DNA of 64,000 nt from an uncultured Draconibacterium sp. (lineage in GTDB: Bacteria > Bacteroidota > Bacteroidia > Bacteroidales > Prolixibacteraceae), in contig NZ_OY781365.1 of assembly GCF_963676815.1 (NCBI RefSeq), positions 1,116,001 through 1,180,000 on the forward strand. The letters run 5' to 3'. Shown here in pieces: positions 48,077-56,878 of the stretch. Positions within the stretch are counted from its first letter, which is position 1; every line of letters begins with the position of its first letter. The translations under genes and the position numbers were made by a program. Below the pieces are notes generated by a model. That model was given only the letters and a program-made list of their open reading frames with translations, searched no databases and was not told where the DNA came from.

Positions 48077-49072
48077 ATGAATATAAAAACAGATAAAGTT
48101 GGGATTATAGGAAGCGGCAGCTGGGCTACGGCTCTTGCTAAAATTCTGTTGGAAAACGTAAATGAAATTAACTGGTATTTCCGAAAGCAATCAACCATTG
48201 AAACGTTTAAAAAAACGAAACACAATCCGCGCTATTTAGACGAGGTTGAATTTGATACTTCCAAAATTAATTTTTGCGATAATATAAACTGTGTTGTTTC
48301 CTCTTCCGATATTCTTATAATTGCTGTTCCATCGGCATTCCTTCCGACAGTTCTTGCTGATGTTGAAGATCTTTCGGGAAAATATATTCTATCAGGGGTA
48401 AAAGGGATTGTTACTGAAGAAAACCTTTTGGTAGCCGAATATTTGCAAAAATATTTTAATGTTGATAACGACAGGATTGGTGTTTTGGCCGGTCCGTGCC
48501 ATGCCGAAGAGGTTGCACGCGAAAAGCTGTCGTATCTAACCGTGGCTTGCACTACCGAAGAAAAAGCCATAAAATTTACCCAGCTTATTGAATGCGATTA
48601 CATTTATACATCGGCATCAGATGATATTTGGGGAACCGAATACGCTGCAGTACTGAAAAATATTATTGCAATAGCCGCCGGAATTGCTCACGGACAGCGT
48701 TTTGGCGATAACTTTCATGCAGTTCTTATTTCGCGGGCTATCCAGGAAATGAAACGTTTTGTTGATAAAGTACATCCAATTAACCGCGATATTAAGGCAC
48801 CTGCCTACCTTGGCGATTTAATGGTTACTGCCTACTCTCAATTCAGCCGAAACCGAACCTTTGGAACCATGATTGGCAAAGGTTATTCGGTTAAAGCTGC
48901 TCAACTGGAATTAAATATGGTTGCCGAAGGTTATTACGCATCACAATCTATTCACCAAATTAATGAGAAACACCAGGTTGACATGCCCATTTGCGAGGCC
49001 GTTTACGATATTCTTTACAATAAAATTCCCCCTCACAAAGTGTTTGCTGAGTTAACCAGAAAATTGTGCTAG
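48077..49072 (+). CDS. gpsA: NAD(P)-dependent glycerol-3-phosphate dehydrogenase
   Basis: 331 residues from the ATG at 48077. The N-terminal Rossmann motif Gly-Ile-Ile-Gly-Ser-Gly-Ser-Trp-Ala-Thr-Ala begins at residue 9. Gly-Val-Lys-Gly-Ile, Ala-Gly-Pro-Cys-His-Ala-Glu-Glu and the catalytic-lysine region Leu-Lys-Asn-Ile-Ile-Ala-Ile-Ala-Ala-Gly follow, all typical of the family. It reduces dihydroxyacetone phosphate to sn-glycerol 3-phosphate for phospholipid synthesis in the cytoplasm. Length is normal. It lies tail-to-tail with pgi. Confidence 0.95.
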   Translation: MNIKTDKVGIIGSGSWATALAKILLENVNEINWYFRKQSTIETFKKTKHNPRYLDEVEFDTSKINFCDNINCVVSSSDILIIAVPSAFLPTVLADVEDLSGKYILSGVKGIVTEENLLVAEYLQKYFNVDNDRIGVLAGPCHAEEVAREKLSYLTVACTTEEKAIKFTQLIECDYIYTSASDDIWGTEYAAVLKNIIAIAAGIAHGQRFGDNFHAVLISRAIQEMKRFVDKVHPINRDIKAPAYLGDLMVTAYSQFSRNRTFGTMIGKGYSVKAAQLELNMVAEGYYASQSIHQINEKHQVDMPICEAVYDILYNKIPPHKVFAELTRKLC

Positions 49073-49139
49073 AAAAAATTCATGCCAGGCCTTTACCTAC
49101 GTTGTAGATAAGAATTCGTTGAATCGATTAAAAGACCAT

Positions 49140-49171
49140 AAAAAATGCCATCCGCAAAACGAATGGCATTT
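49140..49171 (-). terminator. Terminator of pgi
   Basis: A 9-bp stem (AAATGCCAT at 49143-49151 with ATGGCATTT at 49163-49171), read on the minus strand, is followed by a run of T. It lies 23 bases after the pgi stop codon; in the other direction it may weakly end gpsA transcription. Confidence 0.7.
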
Positions 49172-49194
49172 AGAAAATTATGGTGAGAATCTTC

Positions 49195-50841
49195 TTATCT
49201 CATTTCTTTCCAGGCATTAATCAATCCATTGGTTGACGCGTCGTGTCCTGTAACTTCCTCATCGTTATTCAGTTCAGGCAGAATGGCATTGGCCAATTGT
49301 TTACCCAACTCAACTCCCCACTGATCGAAACTATAAATATTCCAGATAATTCCCTGTACAAAAATTTTGTGTTCGTACATGGCAATTAACGATCCCAAAA
49401 CTCGTGGAGTTAATTGTTTCACCAAAATTGAGTTAGTTGGAATATTGCCCATGAATATTTTAAACGGTGTCAATTCTTTAATTTCCGCTTCTGACTTACC
49501 GGCAGCTTTTAATTCTGCAACTACCTGCTCCTCAGTTTTACCCACCATCATTGCTTCGGTTTGTGCGAAGAAATTGGCGAGCAATTTAGGATGATGATCA
49601 CCCACTTTATTGTGGTTAACTGCCGAGGCGATAAAGTCGCACGGAATTAGTTTTGTTCCCTGGTGAATCAATTGGTAAAAAGCGTGCTGGCCGTTTGTTC
49701 CAGGCTCTCCCCAAATAATCGGGCCGGTTTGGTAATCCACTTGCTCGCCGTTACGGTCAACATATTTACCGTTACTTTCCATGTTTCCTTGCTGAAAATA
49801 GGCAGAAAAACGGTGCATATACTGGTCGTACGGAAGAATCGCTTCACTTTCGGCACCGTAGAAATTGTTGTACCAAAGTCCGATCAGAGCCAGAATTACC
49901 GGAATATTTTTATCGAAGTCTGTTTCAGCGAAATGCTTGTCCATTGCATGAGCGCCGTCAAGCAACTCAATATAGTTGTCGTAACCAATGCCAAGCATAA
50001 TACTCAATCCAATTGCCGACCACAACGAGTAACGACCTCCTACCCAATTCCAGAAACGGAACATATTATCGGTATCAATTCCAAAAGCAGATACTGCATC
50101 GGCGTTAGTAGAAACAGCCACAAAGTGTTTGGCAACATTCTCCAATTCTTTAGCCGATTCAAGGAACCAGTCTTTTGCCGTGTTGGCGTTGGTCATGGTT
50201 TCTTGTGTGGTAAACGTTTTCGAAGCCACAATAAACATGGTAGTTTCCGGATCAACTTTTTTTAATGTTTCGGCAATATGCGTACCGTCAACATTTGATA
50301 CAAAGTGCAGGTTCAATTGGTTTTTGTATGGTTTTAATGCTTCGGTTACCATTAACGGACCAAGATCTGATCCGCCAATACCAATATTTACAATATCAGT
50401 AATTGCTTTGCCGGTGTAACCTTTCCACTCGCCCGAAATCACTTTTGCGGTGAATCCTTTCATTTGGTCGAGCACCGCATTTACTTCAGGCATTACATCT
50501 TCACCGTCAACTAAAATTGGCGTATTACTTCGGTTGCGCAAAGCTACGTGAAGAACGGCACGGTCTTCGGTTGCATTAATCTTCTCTCCCGAAAACATGG
50601 CGGCAATTGCATCTTTTAAACCGCACTCACTGGCCAGCTCGAACAAAGTGGCTTTCACCTCATCGCTAACAATATTTTTCGAGAAATCAAGCAGGATATC
50701 TTCAAATTTCAGTGAGTATTTTTTAAAACGATCTGCATCGGCTGCAAAAAGTTCTTTCATATGCGTGCCTTCAAACTCGAAATACATCTCTTCAAGTTTT
50801 TGCCAGGCTTTAGTTTCAATAGGATTGATTTTAGGTAACAT
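49195..50841 (-). CDS. pgi: Glucose-6-phosphate isomerase
   Basis: 548 residues, the usual size of the long bacterial form. Gly-Ile-Gly-Gly-Ser-Asp-Leu-Gly-Pro (phosphate binding), Ser-Lys-Thr-Phe-Thr-Thr-Gln-Glu-Thr, Gly-Glu-Pro-Gly-Thr-Asn-Gly-Gln-His-Ala-Phe-Tyr-Gln and Phe-Asp-Gln-Trp-Gly-Val-Glu-Leu-Gly-Lys are all present; these include the catalytic Glu, His and Lys. It interconverts glucose 6-phosphate and fructose 6-phosphate in glycolysis and gluconeogenesis. It is monocistronic with its own terminator. A TATCTTTG element upstream may be its -7 box. Confidence 0.97.
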   Translation of the reverse strand: MLPKINPIETKAWQKLEEMYFEFEGTHMKELFAADADRFKKYSLKFEDILLDFSKNIVSDEVKATLFELASECGLKDAIAAMFSGEKINATEDRAVLHVALRNRSNTPILVDGEDVMPEVNAVLDQMKGFTAKVISGEWKGYTGKAITDIVNIGIGGSDLGPLMVTEALKPYKNQLNLHFVSNVDGTHIAETLKKVDPETTMFIVASKTFTTQETMTNANTAKDWFLESAKELENVAKHFVAVSTNADAVSAFGIDTDNMFRFWNWVGGRYSLWSAIGLSIMLGIGYDNYIELLDGAHAMDKHFAETDFDKNIPVILALIGLWYNNFYGAESEAILPYDQYMHRFSAYFQQGNMESNGKYVDRNGEQVDYQTGPIIWGEPGTNGQHAFYQLIHQGTKLIPCDFIASAVNHNKVGDHHPKLLANFFAQTEAMMVGKTEEQVVAELKAAGKSEAEIKELTPFKIFMGNIPTNSILVKQLTPRVLGSLIAMYEHKIFVQGIIWNIYSFDQWGVELGKQLANAILPELNNDEEVTGHDASTNGLINAWKEMR

Positions 50842-50918
50842 ATTTTTGTTTTAAGCAGGAAGACCATTCAAAGCTGAGTTGCAGTCTTCCAATAGTTAAT
50901 AATCAATGAATAACCCTA

Positions 50919-50926
50919 CAAAGATA
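50919..50926 (-). promoter_or_regulatory. Possible -7 promoter element of pgi
   Basis: Read on the minus strand the bases are TATCTTTG, an exact match to TAnnTTTG, 78 bases upstream of the pgi start. No TTG is found at the right distance, so the call is tentative. Confidence 0.4.
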
Positions 50927-51030
50927 ATCGATTCTGAAGATTGCAGCTGAAAGTTTCAGGAAGGTTAATGTTGGGTTAAGAAAAATAGTATGTAACCGAG
51001 GTCTTTTGCCAATCACATATCAGATAAGTA

Positions 51031-51216
51031 CTATTTCAATTTCGGACGCCACATGGCAACTATTAATGCTGCAATTGCCAAAAGAACTCCCAGTAAAACA
51101 AAACTACAGCACTCCGTAGTTTTCCAATGCTCGAGTTTGGCGAATGAACCGATGCAAACCAAACTAGCCGAACAAATTAAAAAAGTAATGATCAATGCTT
51201 TTCGGGTCTTTGTCAT
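51031..51216 (-). CDS. Small two-helix membrane protein (GldL N-terminus-like)
   Basis: 61 residues from the ATG at 51216 (a start at 51240 would add eight polar residues). Two hydrophobic helices (about 6-25 and 37-54) are joined by a short loop with Gly-Ser-Phe-Ala-Lys-Leu-Glu-His-Trp. That motif recalls the Gly-x-x-x-Lys-x-x-His-Trp loop of GldL-type and related small Bacteroidetes membrane proteins. There is no cytoplasmic domain, so it is not GldL itself. Function unknown; it is a lone gene. Confidence 0.6.
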   Translation of the reverse strand: MTKTRKALIITFLICSASLVCIGSFAKLEHWKTTECCSFVLLGVLLAIAALIVAMWRPKLK

Positions 51217-51431
51217 TTTGTTGATTTTCACATTAGTCAATACAAATCTAACAAGTTATACCTTTTATCCAAAATGCTCCATTTTATCGAATTATAATAA
51301 ACCTTTTAACCAGTATTTTTTGTATCAAAAATGTCAGTATACACTTTGCTTTGATTTTCTATCTTTACCCCGATTTTCTGAAACAGAGAATTTTGAGATT
51401 TTGATATCCGACGATTACTCAATTACAGCAA

Positions 51432-52343
51432 ATGAAAACAGCCAACTTTAAAGGATACATGCTGGCACTTATTGCCACAATTGCTTTCTCAAATGTTTAC
51501 ATATTTAGCAAAGCAGCATTAAACGAAATTCATTTAACACAATTTGGAATTTACTGGTGTGGGCTTGGTGTGCTGTTTAGTTTTCTGTTTGCATTAAAAA
51601 ACGAAAAGCTGGGGCAGTTAAAAGTGCTCGATAAAAAACAACGCCGCATACTTTTAATGCTTGGCGTTCTCGAAATTCTAACCACCACAACCTTTTTTAT
51701 TTCTATAAATATAATCCCCGATCCATCTATCACATCATTTATCGGGAACCTCTTCCCGGTTATGGTTACTTTGGGTGGTATTGTTTTACTGAAAGAAAGG
51801 TTTGGCTGGATTGAAATTGTTGGTGCTTCGCTGGCACTAATCGGCACCTTTGTTATTAGTTACACCGGTGGCACTAGTTTAAGAACCTTGTTTATAGCAG
51901 GCACCGGGGTGGTTGTTATCAATGCTATTTTTGCCACTACTGCTACACTTATTGTAAAAGTGCATGTAAAAAATATAAGCCCCGAGCTTTTTAACCTAAA
52001 CCGCTACACCTGGTTATTTACATTTTCGCTAATTGCATTTTTTGTTTATCAACCTGAAGCAGTGGTACCCTCGCGGGCTTTTGCCAATATCTCAATTGGC
52101 GCGTTTCTCGAATTTGTTGCCATTTTAACGGTTTATTATTCGTATCAATTTATCGATGCATCGCGCTCGGCAGTGGTACAAACATTAAAAGGAATTTTTG
52201 TGCTAATTGGCGCGTACCTTGTATTTCACACGTTTCCGGCGTTGCACCAGTTTATTGGAGGAATGATAACAGTTATTGGTGTTCTGATAATGACACTGGC
52301 CCAGGCGGGAATTTTTAAATCACCAACTGCACGATTAAACTGA
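51432..52343 (+). CDS. DMT-superfamily (EamA) transporter
   Basis: 303 residues with ten predicted membrane helices arranged as two EamA repeats (about 10-140 and 155-295). The conserved Gly-Asn-Leu-Phe-Pro-Val and Leu-Lys-Glu-Arg-Phe-Gly-Trp-Ile-Glu (end of the first repeat) are typical of drug/metabolite exporters. The substrate cannot be told. A single gene; the longer overlapping frame from 51053 on the same strand is not coding. Confidence 0.85.
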   Translation: MKTANFKGYMLALIATIAFSNVYIFSKAALNEIHLTQFGIYWCGLGVLFSFLFALKNEKLGQLKVLDKKQRRILLMLGVLEILTTTTFFISINIIPDPSITSFIGNLFPVMVTLGGIVLLKERFGWIEIVGASLALIGTFVISYTGGTSLRTLFIAGTGVVVINAIFATTATLIVKVHVKNISPELFNLNRYTWLFTFSLIAFFVYQPEAVVPSRAFANISIGAFLEFVAILTVYYSYQFIDASRSAVVQTLKGIFVLIGAYLVFHTFPALHQFIGGMITVIGVLIMTLAQAGIFKSPTARLN

Positions 52344-52588
52344 ATTTTCAGTTAAAAAACTATCTTTTTAGTTTATTTGAAGTTTATTTAACAAAATTTC
52401 ATACTTATTTTTTGTTTCTTTCGTTAAAATTAGGCCAAGGCACAATTTTTGTTAAACAGAAACAAACAATTTTCAATCAGAAACGAAAACGATAACCATG
52501 AGACAAAGTCCTCAAAATTTACCTTAAAAACAGCATCCCCTCATGCATAAAAACATCTGTCACCATTGAAAACTTAAAGCATACCAAA
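52344..52588. other. Intergenic leader of the efflux operon, no clear element
   Basis: These 245 AT-rich bases separate the DMT transporter from the efflux operon. I see no strong hairpin or full promoter match. A ten-codon frame at 52498-52527 (Met-Arg-Gln-Ser-Pro-Gln-Asn-Leu-Pro) exists but has nothing to support translation. Confidence 0.35.
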
Positions 52589-53974
52589 ATGAAGAAAAAA
52601 AACTGGCTGTTTGCCGCCATGGCAGTAATTCTGCTGCTCGTGGTCATCATTATTTTTTCAGGTTCGAAGAGCGAAACCACACAAATTACAACCAAAGTTA
52701 TGAAAGGCCCTTTTGAAGTATTGGTTTACTCAAGCGGGCAGCTCGAGTCGGAAAACTCCGATCATGTTTATATTCCTGAGAAACTGAAAGATCGCCAAAC
52801 CCGCATTTCCTCCTTAACAATTACCGACATTGTTGAGGAAGGAACCTTTGTAGATTCAGGAGACTATGTGGCTACACTCGACCATCAGGCCGTTCAGGAA
52901 CAGTTAAAAGATGCCGAGGACGAACTGGAAAAAACACTGTCGGAATACAACGACAGTAAAATTGATTCGAACCTTACACTCAGTAACGAGCGCGACCAGA
53001 TTATTAACGCCCAGTTGGATGTGGAAGAACGTAAAATTGCAGTTGACGAATCGATCTATGAATCGCCATCGGAACAAAAAAAGGTAAGAATGGATTATGA
53101 CAAGGCTGTACGAAAATTGGCACAATCAAAGCAAGCCTATGAATTGAAAACGCAACAGGAAATAAATAAGGTAAACCGTAAATTTATTACCTACAAACAG
53201 GTGAAAGCACGTGTTGATGCGCTGGAAGAACTAATGGATCAATTGATTATTTATTCGCCCAAAGCGGGCATTATTTCTTACCATCAGTACGAATGGGGAG
53301 GCACCGTTGAAACCGGATCGCGCGTATCGCAGTATAGCCCTATAATTGCAACTTTCCCAAACATGGATAACCTGGTTACCAAAACCTTTATTAACGAAAT
53401 TGACATTGCACTGATAAAACCCGGGCAAAAAGTAAGAATTGGAATTGATGCTTTCCCTGATAAAACATTAACCGGCGAAGTAGCCACTGTGGCTAACATG
53501 GGGCAGCTAATGCCGAAAAGTGATGCCAAAGTTTTTGAAGTAAAAATTAAAGTCAACGGTTCCGATCCGGATTTAAAACCGGCAATGACAACCAGTAACA
53601 CCATCCAGGCCAGCTACATCGAAGATGCCACGTATGTTCCAATCGAAGCCGTATTTTCAAACGATAGTTTGTCGTATGTATTCCTCAACGATTCGAAAAC
53701 AAAACAAATCATCGAGCCAGGCGAGGCCAACGAGAATTATGTGGTAGTAAGCCAGGGACTTGAAGAAGGCCAGGAAATTCAACTTCTTGAACCTGAAAAC
53801 GCCGCTGATTACAAACTGTCGGGGTTTGAAATTTATGCCGATATGAAACGTAAAGCATCGGAAAAAGCGGCAGAGGAAGCGGCAAAAAAGAAAGAGCAAA
53901 AAGAGGAAAAAGCTCCTGAACTACCCGAGGGAATGACATTGCCTCCAGGCGTTACTATTACTTCTGCCAGTTAA
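52589..53974 (+). CDS. HlyD-family periplasmic adaptor (efflux)
   Basis: 461 residues. An N-terminal membrane anchor (about 6-24) is followed by a lipoyl/barrel-sandwich half, a long helical hairpin (about 110-215; rich in Glu, Lys and Gln), the second lipoyl half (Ile-Tyr-Ser-Pro-Lys-Ala-Gly-Ile-Ile-Ser) and a beta-barrel (Pro-Gly-Gln-Lys-Val-Arg-Ile-Gly-Ile-Asp-Ala). The charged C-terminal tail, Lys/Glu-rich then Pro-rich, is unusual. It should bridge an inner-membrane ABC permease and TolC. First gene of a four-gene operon; 18 bases before the permease. Confidence 0.9.
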   Translation: MKKKNWLFAAMAVILLLVVIIIFSGSKSETTQITTKVMKGPFEVLVYSSGQLESENSDHVYIPEKLKDRQTRISSLTITDIVEEGTFVDSGDYVATLDHQAVQEQLKDAEDELEKTLSEYNDSKIDSNLTLSNERDQIINAQLDVEERKIAVDESIYESPSEQKKVRMDYDKAVRKLAQSKQAYELKTQQEINKVNRKFITYKQVKARVDALEELMDQLIIYSPKAGIISYHQYEWGGTVETGSRVSQYSPIIATFPNMDNLVTKTFINEIDIALIKPGQKVRIGIDAFPDKTLTGEVATVANMGQLMPKSDAKVFEVKIKVNGSDPDLKPAMTTSNTIQASYIEDATYVPIEAVFSNDSLSYVFLNDSKTKQIIEPGEANENYVVVSQGLEEGQEIQLLEPENAADYKLSGFEIYADMKRKASEKAAEEAAKKKEQKEEKAPELPEGMTLPPGVTITSAS

Positions 53975-53992
53975 TCAATCAAACCTAGCAAG

Positions 53993-55369
53993 ATGTTTAT
54001 AAAAAGATATTTACACGATATTCTGATAGCGGTTGAAGCCATTATTGCCAACCGCTTGAAATCGATACTTACCGCTCTCGGTATCATCTTTGGGGTGGCT
54101 GCAGTTATTAGTATGATGGCCATTGGTAACGGTGCCGAACAGGAGATTCTGGAACAGATAAAACTGGTTGGAGTAAACAACATTGTTATTACGCCAAGTA
54201 CTTATTCGTTATCCGATGGAGCAGGCAATGGTACTGGAGACGGTCAGCCCGCCGCAAAAAAATTCTCGAAAGGTCTAACTCTTCTCGATGTTGAGGCGAT
54301 ACAGAAAATTGTTCCAACCGTTGAACGCATCACGCCCGTAATTTCATTTAATTACTCGGCATTGTTAAACGGTATTAGTAAACCGGTTGTGTTGGAAGGA
54401 ATTGACAATCCTTACTTCGATTTGTTTAATATGCAACTGGCCGAAGGAAAACGATTTAACACAGACCAGGTTGAAAAAGGCTTACCTGTTTGTGTTATTG
54501 GAAACAATATTAAAGAACAGTTTTTTCGCCAGCAAGATCCAATAGGGAAATACATTAAATGCGGACAGATTTGGTTAAAAATTATTGGCGTTGTTGAACG
54601 ACGTGATTTTACAGCTTCGGCATCGGACGAACTGGGAATCAGCAGCTCCGACAACAAAATTTTCATTCCTGTACAAACCATGTTACTGCGGTTTAAAAAC
54701 CGTTCGCTTATTCGTGCCGACGAGGTTTTAAACGCAAACAAAAACAGTGGCGGAGACGGAATGGTAGTTATATTTGGTGGCCCCGAACAAACTGAAGAAC
54801 CGGTTGACACCGACGACAACCTGAATCAGTTGGATAAAATAATTGTTCAAATAGAAGAAACTGAACAGTTGAACAACTCGGCAACACTAATAAAACGTAT
54901 GTTACTGAGACGTCACTCCGAGCTTTATGATTTTGAAGTTACCATACCGGAACTTTTGCTAAAACAGCAGCAAAAAACGAAAAAAATATTCAATATCGTT
55001 TTGGGTGTAATTGCCGGAATTTCGCTTGTTGTTGGCGGAATTGGGATTATGAATATTATGCTGGCTTCGGTGCTCGAACGTATTCGCGAAATTGGTGTTC
55101 GCCAGGCACTTGGCGCCAAACAAAAAGACATTATCGCGCAGTTTCTTTCTGAGTCAACTTTAATCAGTTTAACCGGAGGAATTATTGGAATTATTCTGGG
55201 AGTTGTCCTCTCGAAAATTATTACAGCCATGTTCGATATAAAAACCATCGTTTCGGCCTTTAGTATTTTTATTGCTTTTGGCGTGTCGGTAGGTGTAGGA
55301 ATCATTTTTGGTTATCTGCCTGCCAAACGAGCCGCTGCAAACGATCCGGTAGTAAGTCTTCGTTCGTAA
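53993..55369 (+). CDS. MacB-like ABC transporter permease (FtsX family)
   Basis: 458 residues. One helix near the N-terminus (about 20-42, Phe-Gly-Val-Ala-Ala-Val-Ile-Ser-Met-Met), a large periplasmic MacB_PCD domain (about 45-320), then three C-terminal helices with Ile-Arg-Glu-Ile-Gly-Val-Arg-Gln-Ala-Leu-Gly-Ala, the FtsX coupling motif that contacts the ATPase. The periplasmic part has an extra stretch around 265-310, so the protein is longer than a typical MacB permease module. There is no ATPase domain in the protein and no ATPase gene in the operon, so the ATPase must come from elsewhere. Confidence 0.9.
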   Translation: MFIKRYLHDILIAVEAIIANRLKSILTALGIIFGVAAVISMMAIGNGAEQEILEQIKLVGVNNIVITPSTYSLSDGAGNGTGDGQPAAKKFSKGLTLLDVEAIQKIVPTVERITPVISFNYSALLNGISKPVVLEGIDNPYFDLFNMQLAEGKRFNTDQVEKGLPVCVIGNNIKEQFFRQQDPIGKYIKCGQIWLKIIGVVERRDFTASASDELGISSSDNKIFIPVQTMLLRFKNRSLIRADEVLNANKNSGGDGMVVIFGGPEQTEEPVDTDDNLNQLDKIIVQIEETEQLNNSATLIKRMLLRRHSELYDFEVTIPELLLKQQQKTKKIFNIVLGVIAGISLVVGGIGIMNIMLASVLERIREIGVRQALGAKQKDIIAQFLSESTLISLTGGIIGIILGVVLSKIITAMFDIKTIVSAFSIFIAFGVSVGVGIIFGYLPAKRAAANDPVVSLRS

Positions 55370-55393
55370 AAATTAACCTGAAAACAAGCTAAA

Positions 55394-56875
55394 ATGAAAA
55401 AAATATATTTATCATTTATTATAATTCTGGGCTTTACTGGATTTGTTGCAGCCCAGGAAGAATTGGTATTAACACTGCCCGAAGTAATCGATATTGCATC
55501 AGAACAATCAATTGATGCATTTAGAAATAAAAACATGTATTTGGCCAGCTATTGGGAACATCGGTTTTACAAAGCCGAGCGCTTGCCCAGTATCTCGCTA
55601 AGTGCGAATCCGGCCGATTTTAACCGCTACAGCAACAGCGTGTACAACTTTGAAACCAACGAAGATGAATTCCGTCTTCGCGAGTATTTTAATTCCGAAG
55701 TAAGCGTTTCGGCCGTACAAAATGTAACGCTTACCGGCGGTCAGGTATTTTTACGCTCGGAGTTGGGAATGATTAAAAACCTTGGAGGTGATAAAAACAC
55801 CTCGTTTAATGCAACACCCATAAGTATTGGTTTTTCGCAGGAACTGAACGGGTACAACCGCCTGAGATGGCAATCGAAAATTGAGCCGTTAAAATATGAG
55901 AAAGCGAAAAAAGAATTCATTCAGGATATGGAAGATTTACGCGTAACATCTACCTCGCGCTTTTTTGGGTTAATCAATGCCCAAATTCAGAAAAACATTG
56001 CTGAAATGAATTATGCCAATGCCGATACACTTTATAAAATTGGTAAAGGGCGCTTCCAGGTAGGAACCGTTACACAGGATGAGTTGCTGGAACTGGAGCT
56101 TCGCTTACTCAACAGCGAGCAGGCTCTGAACATTGCTCAGCTAGGTGAGAAAAGAGCACAGGCGATGCTGAATTCTTTTTTGGGACTACCAAAAGAAACG
56201 ATGATAAAATGTGTTGTTCCAAGTGAAATTCCGACTTTGCAGATTGATCCTGATGAAGCAATTGACGAAGCTATTAAAAACAATCCAGAGATTCTTAGTC
56301 ATCAGCAACAGCGGCTCGAGCAGGATGAAAATGTAGCCATGGCCAAATCAGAGCGAGGCCTGAATACAACACTTTACGCCATGTACGGCCTAAATAAAAG
56401 TGCCGAAAATTTTGATGACGTTTATGCAGAACCCGACAAAAGCCAGGTTTTTAGTTTGGGTTTAAACATCCCAATTGTTGACTGGGGACGCGGCAAAGGT
56501 CGCTATTCAATGGCCAAATCGAACCGCGAAGTTGCACTGGCAACAATCAGACAGGAACGCATTGATTTTGAACAAGACATTTACCAAAGTGTGCTGGAAT
56601 TTAATCTGCAGGCCGGACAGGTAACAACTGCTGCAAAAGCCGATACTGTTGCACAAATGGGCTACAATGTTACTTTTCAACGTTTCCTAATCGGGAAAAT
56701 CGATGTAACACGACTAAACATTGCCAGTAACGATCAGGAAACAGCGCGTATGTCATATTTATCGCGGTTACGCGATTACTGGTCGGCTTATTACAGGCTG
56801 AGAAGTTTAACACTTTTTGATTTTGAAAAGAAAAAACCGCTTGTAGCAGATTACGATAAACTTTTAGAAAACTAG
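55394..56875 (+). CDS. TolC-family outer-membrane efflux protein
   Basis: 493 residues. A signal peptide ends at Val-Ala-Ala-Gln (about residue 20). Two OEP repeats follow (about 30-240 and 270-470) with the usual Leu-Pro-Glu-Val-Ile-Asp-Ile-Ala start, Ala-Asn-Ala-Asp-Thr-Leu-Tyr-Lys-Ile-Gly-Lys-Gly-Arg-Phe-Gln-Val-Gly and the matching Gly-Tyr-Asn-Val-Thr-Phe-Gln-Arg-Phe-Leu-Ile-Gly-Lys-Ile-Asp in the second half. It forms the outer-membrane exit duct. It is 24 bases after the permease and three bases before the second adaptor. Confidence 0.92.
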   Translation: MKKIYLSFIIILGFTGFVAAQEELVLTLPEVIDIASEQSIDAFRNKNMYLASYWEHRFYKAERLPSISLSANPADFNRYSNSVYNFETNEDEFRLREYFNSEVSVSAVQNVTLTGGQVFLRSELGMIKNLGGDKNTSFNATPISIGFSQELNGYNRLRWQSKIEPLKYEKAKKEFIQDMEDLRVTSTSRFFGLINAQIQKNIAEMNYANADTLYKIGKGRFQVGTVTQDELLELELRLLNSEQALNIAQLGEKRAQAMLNSFLGLPKETMIKCVVPSEIPTLQIDPDEAIDEAIKNNPEILSHQQQRLEQDENVAMAKSERGLNTTLYAMYGLNKSAENFDDVYAEPDKSQVFSLGLNIPIVDWGRGKGRYSMAKSNREVALATIRQERIDFEQDIYQSVLEFNLQAGQVTTAAKADTVAQMGYNVTFQRFLIGKIDVTRLNIASNDQETARMSYLSRLRDYWSAYYRLRSLTLFDFEKKKPLVADYDKLLEN

Positions 56876-56878
56876 CTT

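Noticed and set aside
51053..51451. Plus-strand frame of 132 codons before the DMT transporter
   Set aside because: It runs opposite to the small membrane-protein gene, overlaps the transporter start and has no recognisable protein character.
52498..52527. Ten-codon frame as a leader peptide of the efflux operon
   Set aside because: No attenuator hairpin or codon pattern supports translation.
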